NCBI GenBank assembly: GCA_008828725.1
Contig: MEHQ01001995.1
Span: 103,078-167,077 of the forward strand
Direction: 5' to 3'
DNA from: Saccharina japonica
Taxonomy: Eukaryota > Sar > Phaeophyceae > Laminariales > Laminariaceae
DNA: 64,000 nucleotides
Positions 46,701-59,400 of this stretch are shown one piece after another; positions within the stretch are counted from its first letter, which is position 1; each line of letters opens with the position of its first letter. Below the pieces are notes generated by a model. The model made no database searches, was not told the DNA's origin, and saw only the letters and a program-made list of their open reading frames with translations. The translations under genes and the position numbers were made by a program.

Positions 46701-49700
46701 GCTGGCACTGACCTGGCACTGTTTCCTACCAGTAACTGTTTAGGGGACAAGATCTGGCACCGCTTCTTACTGTTAGTGGGAGCTGGTAAGGACCTGGGAG
46801 CTGATACGGACCTGACACTGCTTTTTACTGTTTGTGGGAGCTGATAAGGGCCTGACACGACCGCCTGGTGACTATAATAGCTAATAACTATACACACGTA
46901 TCACGCATGACGAGGGAGCAAGTCACTACTATTACGCCAGAACATAGTGTTCAGGACAAAATATCATTAGTAAAAATACTGCAATATATTGGTTGTTGTA
47001 TCGGTGGTGGGTCCTGGTTACTATTACTATGGTTATGATTGCTATGTTGGGCTCCCCCGTCATATTACGTACTTACAAAGGACAAAGGGTCATTCCATAC
47101 CATAATAGTATGTCCCAATGTCTAGACACCGTATCTGGTCCTTATTAACTAATTAACGACAGTACAGTATACAGTGTACACAAATCATCTCGCATCAACG
47201 TATTAATCCCTGTCCCCGTTTGGGGGCTTGGAAAGCCGGCGCTCTTTCTTTACGCGGTAGCGAACCGCTACCTTGCCGCGTGCACTCGCTTTCGGAGAAG
47301 TTACTGTAATTCGCTAGTTATCATACTGCACCTGTGGAGTCATCTGGTCATAATTAACTACAGCAGCACAGTACACAATGTACAGATTGATTCGCTAGTT
47401 ATCGCACTGTACCTATCGAGTTCAAGGGAATACACGAACAGCACGAGGGCTAGAAAGGTGTAGGAAGGTCTAATATCGCACCGTGGCGGTCATGTCGTCC
47501 CGCGTTTCCTTCTTGACCATGACTCGATCATCGCCTTCGTCCTGGTAGCAGCCGAGGTAAGTAGCTCCGCTGACCACCTCGGGTTCGTATTCGACGACGA
47601 CAGCAGTCAGCTCGTAGGCGGTGATCGCGTACGAGCCTCCGCAGGCGTAGTCGCCTCCCGCGCACTTAGAGCCACACACGGCGGCGCCGTGCCTGTCCAG
47701 CTTATCGTCATCCCCGCACCAGCACTATGACAGCGAAAACGGAAGGTGTTGCAAGGTGTTGCAAGTAGGGAAAGGGTGTTGCAAGCTGTTAGTGTGGGTT
47801 GCAAAAGAGGAAAGGTTGTTGCAAGGTATGGCAAATAGGGGAGGGTGTTGCAAGGTCCCGTTGTCGAAAAAAAACAAGCCCTGAAAAAACGATAGCACCC
47901 TTACCCTTGCGCTTTACCGTACTAGCTGGCTCCAATTTTTCGTCTCCGAGTGTCTTAGCTCTCAATTTCTCTCTGATTTGTTTAACTCTGATTTTTTTAA
48001 TCCGGATGTATTAACTCCGAATTATTTAAACCCCACTCTGTCTTAACTATACCAATGTATTGTAACTATACCAACGTATTAAATATAAATCCCGTTTGTT
48101 CACTAACAATGCGCCATTTTATGAACTTGACTACTGTGCCAGGTACAGTACCAGGTACCGGTATGGTTGTTTGTCTCACCTCCGTGCTGTACTGCATGCC
48201 GAAGTACTTGTAGCCAGCGCACGAGGCGGCACACGTCTGTCATCATCATCATCATCATCATCAATATCAGCATCATCACCATCACCATCACGAGCACCAG
48301 CATCATGATGATCACCATGATGATCACAACAACCACACAGGCACAGCACACAGATCGGAGGGAATTGCAATATCAAATAGGTCAGGAGGGTGGTACACGA
48401 GCAAAAAGCGGGAGCGAAAAAACCTGTCAAGAGACTTGCAAAAAAGCTGTCAAGAGACTTGCAAAAAATCTGTCAAGAGACTTGGAGCAATACGAACAGC
48501 AATACAGCAATATACTAAGCCTATCTTATGGCGGACGGCATTCAAGTATACCTGGTGTTGTAGACCCACTCAATGGACTATTCATACCATTGTGGCCGGA
48601 AATATAGGCCCCGTTTTTTTTGTTATAAGACTACAAACGTATATTACATTCAGAGATTTTTAGGTTTTCCACCCGGAGCGAAGTGGGACAGTGATGCAAG
48701 CGTTTTTTTCCATTCATACTCGTACCTCTCGGCAAGCAGCGACTATTCATACCCACGTACAGCAATACGCAACGAGTTAAAACGTCCCTTGCATCTGCTT
48801 GCGCCGACATCTCTGCCGGTCGTAAAGAACAGCACGAGGCCAAAATAGCAACAACAACGTTCAACAGGTAAAACACGCAGCTGAGTTTCTAGCAGGGTAC
48901 AGTATGTCGTGCTTGTCGTATGCGGCATTGCATTGTCTGCGCTGCTTACTGCACTGAGCGTATAGTATCTCTCTGTGTCGTAGTTTTGTGACCACATAAC
49001 TGGTACGTATCTCTCTAGGATGAAGAATCGGCACAGACACTGGGTGTGCTGGATGTCGACGGGTAGAAAGGACGGCTTAATGTGAAGAACACACGCACAC
49101 ACACACCTTGGCCGTCACGTGGTTGCCTGTATCCGTTTTGACCATGACTCGATCATCGGCTCGGTCCTTGAGGCAGCCGAGGTAAGTAGCTCCGGTGACT
49201 ACCTCGGGTTCATAAGCGGCATCGGTGTAGGCGTAGGTAGTAGCCGAGTATCTACCCCCGCAGGCGTATTCGTCGTCCCCAGGACACTTGAAGTCGCACA
49301 CGCCGGCGCCGTGTCTGTCCACCTCGCCGTCGCCGCACCAGCACTGAGAATAGCACAACAACAAAAGGGTTGCAAATAGCACAAAAAAGGATTGCAAACA
49401 GCGTAAAAAGGAGTTGCCAGTGGCGTTAAAAGGTGTTGCAAATAGCACAAAAAGGTGTTGCAAATAGCATAAAAAAACGGTTGCAAATAGCACATATAAA
49501 GTGTTGCAAATAGCACAAAAAAAGATCATAAATAGCACCAAAAGGTGTTGCAAATAGCGGTAAGAAAGTTGCAAATAGCAAAGTGTTGCAAATAGCACAA
49601 AAAAGGTAGTGCAGATAGCGTTAAAAATAGTTGCAAATAGCGTAAAAAATGAGTTGCAAAAGAAAGGTTTTTCAAAAATAAGGTGTTGCAAAGAGGAAAT

Positions 49701-52700
49701 ATTAACCACACGTATGGCATGATAACAATGTCTGTTGGGTACCGAAAAAATCCATGTATCCAGGTATAGGACAGGCTGGACACAATGGCTGTAGTACCGT
49801 AGCGTGTTGGCTTGCCGGCATCGCACGTGTTGGATAGCCATTAGAGCCAAGGTCTCCCTGTTGGAATGGCTCTTGCCGACTTTCAGCTGAAAAGCCTTCT
49901 CTTTGCAACACCTTCCATTTTTTGCAACACCAGGTTCTTGTGTAACCTATTTCCGTGCAATACATTTTAGGCCTGCAGCACCTTCCGTTTTTTTACGCCA
50001 CTCGGTCTCGGGTGCAACGCCCTTTTTTATTTTTTTTTGCATTCTCCGTTTCCAATACCTTGAAGCACATGTTTTTTGTTTTTTTCAACACCTCTCTGTT
50101 GCAACAACACCTTTTGTTGTGCAACACAATACCTTTATACCTCTAGAACATCTAGCAACATTCTCCCCTATTTGGAACACCCTTGCCTGTTTGCGCCATC
50201 TTCTCTATTTGCAATACCCTCCCTTAGTTGCAACGCCTTTTACTTTGCAACACCCTTCCCTATTTGCAACACCTCTTCTTTGCAACGCCTTTTCCTTTAC
50301 AACCCCTTTTCCTTTGAAACACACTCCCTTATTTGCAACACCCTCCCTTATATGCAGCACCCTCCCCTATTTGCCTATTTGCAACACCTTCCCTTTACAA
50401 AGAGCTACTGCTGCACGGTCTACTTAATAACACGCCATACTGAGCTTGCTCACCTCTGTGCCATACTGCATGCTGAAATACTTGTTGCCGGCACACGCAG
50501 TGGCGCAGACCTGTCATGAAGGGACAACGGTTAACAGCGGGTTACAATTAACGACTGAAAGCATGATGCGCGCAATAATACCAAGTAGATTGTTTGCAAA
50601 AAAAGACGTGGGGTACATATCGGATTGAACCAAAATACAAGACATCTCAGTGGGTTCGGCTTATTTCTCGTTCGATGTACCTAAAACATAAAACATAAAA
50701 CATGCCGCCCATAACCATAAATTGTTTTCCGGCGTCGAAAGTTGTCGATGGATGGGTACTATAAAAATAGTACTTACACACAGTTATCGTTTGTTTCAAT
50801 TTTTTCCTGACCGGAGATCTGGATAAGGTTTCCCTTCGGCGGGAGGCGTTCGGGTTATAAGGGTTAACGGGGCGTGGGGCGACGCAAAGTAAAAAAACCG
50901 ATAATGTTTAGTCTAGCAAAAAAAAAAAAAAAAAAAAAGGCCCACCGGCCGCTCGTTGATATTTTGGACGTCTACCGGTACATACGTATACGGCCCAAAA
51001 CACCGAAGTAGACAGCCAGTCAGTGTATAAATCAACCAGCGAAATAAAAGCGGCACATTTATTTGCATAGAACTACTCGTACGACTGCTGTAACTTTAAT
51101 TATACTCGTTTGGGCTTTGGTCGGCGACACTTGCTTGCACGGCTATTATAGATGCCGAGTGGGCCTACAAAACTAAACATATTTTCTTCAGCTTTCAAGA
51201 CTTTTTTTTTTCATGTGCTTTGTTCTTGCCCGGTGGCTCGTACACACATGAAGTATGTACGAGTAGCACGCACATAGCTGGTATATTCACTACCACTATG
51301 TACGAGGAACGCGCGAAAGGATGCTGCCGTGTCCCCCATTCCCAGCTTGCAAACATCCCCCCGGGGTTTCAAGCCAACCAGGAGCAATCCCGAAAGGGAA
51401 CCTCGTAAATTTATATGTTCATATACGTACATTTATATGCTTCCATATTTCTATACTTCTATACTCCTATATTTATGTACCCTCTATTTCGTCTCCCCGA
51501 TTTCGGAACATAAGTAGTTACGTAGCCCCCTCTTTTTACTTTCTGCACTTTTCGAGTATATTTTCCATTTTTTTTCTCCAAATATTGGAATGCGAAGCCT
51601 TCCAAATATATCCCTATATTTCTATATTTATTATGTTCCTACATCTATCTGTGTACCTGGGCGGTCATGGCGGTGCTGGTGTCCTGCAGCGTCATCACTC
51701 GGTCGTCCCCAACGTCCTTGTAACACCCAAGGTACTCCGCACCGGGAACCACCTCGGGAGCCGGGCCCTCTGCCGCTCCGGGGTCGTTGTACTGGTACGT
51801 GCTCGTCGCGTACGTGCCCCCGCACTTGCCACCGCCTCCTCCGCAGGTCATGGGGCAGTCCGTCTCGCCCAGGCCCGTGGGGTCGACATCGGCCGCGCCG
51901 CAGTGGCATTCCACGGACCACTGGAGACCGTAGAAGACGTTGTTCGCGGTGGTCTTGCACGTGTCCGAGCACAGCTGCATACACCCACCACCAGCAGTGC
52001 ACATGCATACCCCCACACCAAGTTTTATAGACAAGGTTTATGCACATACACCAGGTTTATACACCACACCATGTTTATGCACCAGGTTTATGCCCCAGTG
52101 TGATCAATCAGCACCACACGACACGACACGACACGACACGGCGGGGATGGGATGGGATGGTATGGGATGCCAGTGGTCAACGTTAAAGAAAACTAGCCGT
52201 CGAATACGTAGGTATGCATATAGTATTCGTTCACGGACGAATATGCCTGCTATCTTACTTATCATCTTATCACTTGATTACAGTATCGTATACTTGATGT
52301 GATATGATGTGCGTACCTGTGGCGTCATGTCGTCGCTGGCAAGAGTCTTGACCATGACTCGGTCCGTGCTGTCAAAGAAGCACCCAAGGTACGACGAGCC
52401 CTCTGGAACAGCCTCGACGGCATCGCCAATGGTGAAGAGCTCCATCGCCTTGTTGCCGCCGCAGGTGAACTCGGGGTTGCCCTCGCAGTTCATCGTGCAC
52501 TCGCCCGTAGCGTCCGTTAGGCTGGACGGGTCTACCGTGCCGCAGAAACATCTGATCGGATACGATACACACGTCGCACAGATCAGAGCATATGATATAA
52601 GATTATATCATGTCATGTCATGCCATGTCATGTCGTGTCATATATATCAGATCAGATCAGATCAGATCATATCATACCATAGCATATCATATCATATCGT

Positions 52701-53374
52701 ATAATATCATATCATATCGTATCATACCATACCATATGATATCATATCATATCATACCGATAGCATACCATATAACCGAGGACCAACGCCCAAACGGGTA
52801 GGGTGGATCGTAAATGATCCGAGTCTGGCGGGAAGGCTTCTTGGCCTGGGTTTTTGTTAGTGGATGAGCTGCGGCAAGTTCCACACTACCCGGAGAGTTT
52901 ACTCTTCGGGTGGCTATCCCCACCGCACCGGACCCCTTCGGGGGTCAGGTCGGGTCAACATGCTCAAGTTCCCGAAGGTCGTAGACAGCAAGGGCTGATA
53001 CTTCCGAGGGGGCATGGAGTGAATTGACACACGACACGAAGTGCACGAAGTGAGACGTGGAAGTGTGGAGGGCGTAAGCTTTATTTTGACCCATCCGCCG
53101 GAGGATAAAAATATATATATATATATATATAATATGATATAATATGATATAATATGATATCGGTATCATATAAAATACCCCCGCAGTCCCGAAGGGAAAC
53201 CTTTGAAGTCTACAATGTGTTGGTATTCATACTATTTTAAGTATTAAATATCATACTGGTACACAATATTAGCTCACTCTGTTGCGTACTCCAGTCCGAA
53301 GTGCGTGACGCCCGGTACCCCGAAGCAGTACGCCGCACAGACCTGTGGAACACCAACAATATCATCACCATCAC

Positions 53375-53406
<32 letters not shown>

Positions 53407-56400
53407 ACAACAACAACAACATCAAGCAAATTAGCCTGACCGGTAGGGCTGTGGTCATTGGTTGCCTGTGGCCAAGTTAGCCAACCAACTAGTCTCGAAC
53501 TACTGTACGAGGTAGTAACTTATTTTTTCCTTCGTAGTTTTCCTTATATAACATAAGAACAGAGAGTCCGAGCCACGCACGCGCCAGGCAGGTACAAAGA
53601 AGTAACCGCAGAATTACCGCCAACACTACCTCACGCAACTACTGTAACTGCAATATCATATATACCTGGCCAACTAATGACAACTGATGGCACCTAAATA
53701 ACTAGCCGGCGGCTCATAGTCAGACAACTCACAGCTGGGTTTTACCAAAAAAACAAAAGTCTGTTCGTTTACTTCGTTTTTTTTTTTCCCCTCTCGTCAG
53801 GACCGCGACATTAAGGCCAACTAATGCCAACTAACTGACTTAGTCGGTTGTTCTATTGTGACAGCCAGCAGCCAAAAGCGATACCCGCCACGCGAGCTAC
53901 AGTGCTCGGATCGAGAACGCAAACCTCGACCAGCGTGTCCGGCAGCCCTGCTAAACGGGAAGCTTTCTTATCTATGATACGAGTACGAGTACGAGTACGA
54001 GTAGGAGTATGATATGAGTATGATATAGGCGAGGCCGCTCACATCTGGGCTCATTGCCTCCTGGCCTTCCGGGCACGTGTCAGACTGGTGGGAAAGGATC
54101 CTCGCCCCGGTGTCGTCCGCGTAGCACCCCTCCCGCTCGTACGTGGGGGGAGCACCTTCACCGAGGCACGTGGAAGCGCACAGGTCACCGCAGGGGAGGT
54201 GGTAGATGTCTCCCTTGTATTCCACCACGTACACTTCACCCTGAGATACAGACATCCAGACATCAGTCAGTCAACAAACAGTCAACAAACAGCCACCAGC
54301 AGTCAGCAGACAGTCAGCAGACAGTCAGCAGCAGCCAGCAGCAGCCAGCAGCAATCAGCAGCAAATATAATAGATGGTCACATACATATACACATGTACA
54401 GCGACGCAAGCAAGGAAGGGAGTTATAAAGTATTGACTGTATTGAAGTGGAATTTATTTAAAACCAAACGTGGACTACAGTAGCAAGGACGTGTATTAAC
54501 GTATCCATTAATCCTTTTGCAGAACGGCACTATTAAATATGGTACACACCAGTAACTGCACAGAAACAAATATCTGAGCGTCCAGTAGTTTCAAGTAATT
54601 TGTCTTCGAAGGGGAGATTAAGGCACAAACACTACTGTACGTATACAGTAGGATAGCTGATCAAAACCAAAACCTAGAGCGACGTATATAGCACGGGCGG
54701 AAGCTATATACGTAAGGGTTCCTGTTTTTTTGTACTCTATCAATAGTACTATTTCCTGTGTTGGCTTTATTTTTGTTTCTTAAAAAAAGAGGAAAATCAG
54801 GCCGAAAGTTCTTCGATACCTCTAAAAAATAGTGTCCCTGTTTAACCCTTTTAGAACTGCAGTCCCGTTTTGGGGACAAACCACTCTAATTCTAAGTAAT
54901 TTGTCCCCAAAGCGGGACTCCAGTCCTATAAGGGTTAATACTATATTCTACTTACAGTAGCTGTTGGTCGCAAGTTAAGGTCTTCGACAAAAACGACGAT
55001 GCGCGGGCTTGTATACAGTGAAAAGGCTCCTATTCAATATTTCACTCGGTTGTTGTACTTAGTTGAAGGTATTTAACGAATTTGACGAGAGGCAGGTTTC
55101 TATACAGGAAAAGGCCCTATTTAAGGCTACACCCAGTAAAAGGCTCTTATTTAAGACTTAAGACTGCACTCGGTTGTTGTGCTTAGTTGAAGGTATTCAC
55201 GAATATGACGACAGGCGGGTGTGTAAACAGTAAAAAAACTATATTTAAGACTACACTTGGTTGTTGTGCTTAATTGGGCTGGCCGCACCTGGAGATCCTC
55301 GACGTAAGCGACGATAGGCGGGTTCGCGCCCCCGTCCGGAGCCTTGAGCATCGTTCCGCCTTCACCGTCATCATCGACGTAGTGCATCACACTGTTACAG
55401 TAGTGGTTCAGAGGACCACAGTACATAGAACCAAATGTTGTTAGTAAAAATAGGTAAATACCAGTATGTAAGTTGTTGGGTGTACCGTAAGTCTTATTAC
55501 TATGCCCCCCACCGGAATAGTCCTAGTGATTGTGATAGTCATAGCGATAACCGGAACTAAGCAAATGGCATGGTTGTGAATAGTGCATCACACTAAAAAT
55601 ATGGATATATAAGCAATACCCTGGTACTCGGTTAACCGTTCACAGGCATTTGGTGGTATGGTCATTAGTGCAGTACGCCAGTGATAGTCATAGTCACAGC
55701 AAAAAAAACGGAATACAGCAATAAACGGTATGTTGGTGGTATTGACGTCAGTGCATTACACTATACTACCCGTACCAATGACCGTAGCAATCAGAACAGC
55801 GAGCAAACGGTCGCAGCGTCGTCATCCAGCTTCATGGCGTTTTGATTATAGGAATACGGTAGTAGCATCCATACGGGGAACAACATGTGCCGGTAGTGTT
55901 GACGATAATACAAGCAGTCATAGCAAACGACCGTGAAATGGGGCAGTGTTGACTATATTACGAGCAGTCATAGCAAATAACCGTGTAATGAAGCAGTGCT
56001 GACTATCATACGAGCAGTCACAGCAAACGACCGTGTAATGAATGAAGCATGAAACACCCACGCACGTGGTCTGGAAGTCTTGGAAGAGGTACTTGCCCTC
56101 CAGGATGTCTTTGTACTTCTCCCCGCGGTAGACCACACCACCTGCATGCAGAACATCCAGAACACCCACAGCATTAGCCATAGCAACCACAACATTCATG
56201 GAGAACGGAGAAAGGGAAACAGAAAGGCGAAGGGATAAAGGAAAAAGGAGAAAGGCATGAAGGGAGAGGGCGAAAGGGTACAGTACAACGGATACACGGT
56301 GCAGGAGGAGAACGGAGAAAATAGGGAGGGGGAAGGAGAAGGGGGGGGGGGGGGACGAGGGGAAGGAGGAAGGATAAAGGAGAAGGATGCATAGGGGGGG

Positions 56401-59400
56401 GGGGTGATAAGAAGGGTGAGGAGGGGGGGGAAAGAAAAGGGGGGGGGGGGGGGGAGGGGGGGGGGGGGGGGGGGGGGGGGGGAAGGAGAGAAAAAAAGGG
56501 AAGAGGGGGGGGGGGGGGGGGGGGTGATAAGAAGGGTAAGGAGGAAGGGGAATGGAAAAGAGAAAGGAGGAGGGAGAAACGAAGAAGGAGGAATGGGAAA
56601 AAGTAGGAAGGGAAAAGCGAGGCGACGGCTAGGAGAAAAACGGTCATATTTTCAAGAAATACAAGGGCGGGGGGTGCTATGAAACTGTCCCCTGATATGT
56701 CAAACGCGGGATTGGTGGGAACCCAGCCACAGCTGCAGCAACTCTACATCGAGAACCGTCCCGTACATTGAGGACGCGGTATAGAACTGGAAACCACGTA
56801 TGGTATGGTATGGTATGGCGTATGGCATGGCGTATGGTATGTTGGATGGTGTCTGTGTTATGTCATGTTACGCTATGTTGTGCAAAGTTATGCTATGCTA
56901 TGTTACGCCATGTTATGTTGCTTCGTGTTATGTTGTGTTGCGTTATGTTATATTATATTATGTTATGGTGTGGTAACGTATAATGCTATCGCACCAACAC
57001 ATTTTCTAGAGACCTCAGTTTTTTTGTTGTAATTGTGCACCACCACCTTACATTTGACTACTCTATCACTCCATTAACATCTATTACTCGATTAACAGTC
57101 TCACCAAGGGCATAAAAAAAAGAGAAAACGACACCACACTTGTAGGAAGGTCAGAATGAAAAACAAACCGGATCGCTGTGATCACAGGACGAAATGAGCG
57201 AAAACCATTTTTTTTTCGTTTTTTGTTCCCTTTTTTTAGGTTGGTTTTAGGGCCCCCCCCTTTTTTTTTTTCGGCGGGGGGGGGGGGGGGGGGGGGGGGG
57301 TAATTAAAAAAAAGTTGACTTATTGTTTTCTGGGATCACGACGGCCCGGTTCTTCCCTCCAATATAGGGGGGGGGGTAGTGGGTTATATGGGATTCAGAT
57401 CCGTGCATACCCTTGGCCTCACCGATGATGGCCAGCCCGGTAACGGAGCGGTCGCCGCAGATATCAACCCCGTTGGTGTACTTGCTGCTGTCGGCCGTGG
57501 AGTGGTAGCTGGGGTGGCAGTACTGGTAGTAGGGAGACTTGTAAGAGCTAAAGTCCGCGCCGTCGCACGAGCCTAGGTTGTCTTCGTTTTCGCTGGTGCA
57601 GAGATCCCCCTCGAACCGGTTCCAGCCGTAGTCGTGACCGCACCTGGAAGCAGCAGCAGCAGCAGCAGAACACACAAAGTACCGATATGGTGTACCAGTT
57701 ACGTATGCATCGAAGACAGAAAAGGGGTGTAATGGCGTTAACATTGCATACATAATGGCATTTGGTTGTAGGGGGGGGAAAGAGCGGATTGGATAATGAA
57801 AATAGTGGATTTAGTTTTAGGAGGAACGGAGTTAACAAACGATACATACTAATAGTAAGTATTTGCCTTTTTAGGTGAAGTATCAACAAGCGGTAGTCTA
57901 CATACATACGCATTTGGTGTTTTTTTTCGCTTAAACGGTACCATCGAACGATAACCTAACGTCCCATCATAATATACATCATCACCGACTTGTACATACT
58001 GCTGTGTGTGTTCTTCACATTCCACCTTGCTTTCTACCCGTTGACATATGTAGTATATAATGATATCACCAGCCGTTCATCCATGTGTCATGTTCCATCG
58101 AAAGTTCATCATCATGATCGCATCACCCATACATCACATATCATCAACCACCGTAGATACGTGAACACAAACAAACGTGATACCCGCGCACCGGCGGGGG
58201 GGGCGGGGTGCATTTGGACTCACTCTATCAAGTTCACCTCCTCCACCTTGACCTGTCCAACGTCTCCGCAGTACAGTTTGTCGTTGGCCCTGTCGAAGCC
58301 GCAGCGGAACGGGTTGCGGTGTCCGTACGTGCAGATTTCACCTGCGGCCCCAAAAACCATCGGAATGTTCATTTTCATTTTCATGGTAATCTTCATGTCC
58401 ATATTCACATTCATACTCACATGTACTCATGCTCATTTTCGTTTTAATTTTCAATTTTTAATTTTCAATTTTTAATTTTCAATTTTTAAGTACGAGTTAA
58501 TTTTAGATTTTTCTTTTTGTCAGTTTCCTTGTCCTTTTCCTTTTCAGTTTGAGTTTCATGTTATTTTGTTTTTCATTCAAGTTTCAGTATCATACTCATC
58601 TTCATTTTCACTGATGTTTGAAATTTATTTTCTCGTTTTCGTTTTCGTTTTTCATTTTTTTCATTTACATGTTCATTTTCACGCCCATTCATTTCCAGTT
58701 CTCTCAGTCTTGTTGTCAATTTCATTCCTATTTTCCCGGAATTAATAGGTTTGGGCGCAGGATTGCGAACATAGGTGGAGGAGGGCACTTATCAGAACGT
58801 GGCTTCCAAAGATCATAGCCCACGTTAGGGTTATGCTGCAGTAGTAGATAACAACCCATTATCTGCTGTGTATGTCGTGAGTACAGACACTGTATCCACC
58901 AACGCCCCTTGCAGTAAGTACCACATTAAGCCCATACACATCTAGACCGATGACCGTCCGTTACTCAGTTACTGAGTTACCGAGTGTGCTCCCGTTTAAG
59001 CAGTCCCCTCACACGGCGTGCACAAAGTACAGGTCTCCTTACACACGGTTCCTCGTTAGCGCGGGGCCTACGGAGCACAAAGCATCAGCCAGCTAAAGGC
59101 AAAAGCTCGCATGTAGCCCCCTTCCTCTAGAGTACTGTACCTGGTACTAAAATTGCACTTGTTCACCTCTGGCACTGCCTCTGTTAACAGCTGCAGTGTG
59201 TAGTGTATTCTAGCAGTACGCCCCCCCCCCCCAGTGACACAGATATGTGCCTTTAGAGCAACATGACCGCACTATAGAGGAAAGGCGCCTTATGCATTCC
59301 AAGTTCTAACTGCAATTCTCCCATTTCCACCGCCTTATATCGGGGTACCTCCTTTTCCTCAGGCGACCTGGCCTGGCCTGGCCTTATCGGGGAGCCTTTA

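Larger units (their letters stand above)
33942..54240 (-). other. Ten tandem WSC domains of the same gene
   Basis: Each domain follows YLGCYKD...DRVM...MTAQ, CA..C...KYFGMQY.TE, CWCGD...DRHG..VC...C, then CGG.YAITAYEL. Domains 3-8 have one layout: a 57-nt exon for the middle (e.g. RCASSCEGYKYFGMQYSTE) and a 231-243-nt exon holding the end of one domain and the start of the next. Domains 4-7 are nearly identical (shared CWCGDDDKLDRHGAAVCGSK and SGATYLGCYQDE), showing recent tandem duplication. Domains 1, 2, 9 and 10 are more diverged. The protein ends HTVMTVYVMSK within domain 10. Confidence 0.95.
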
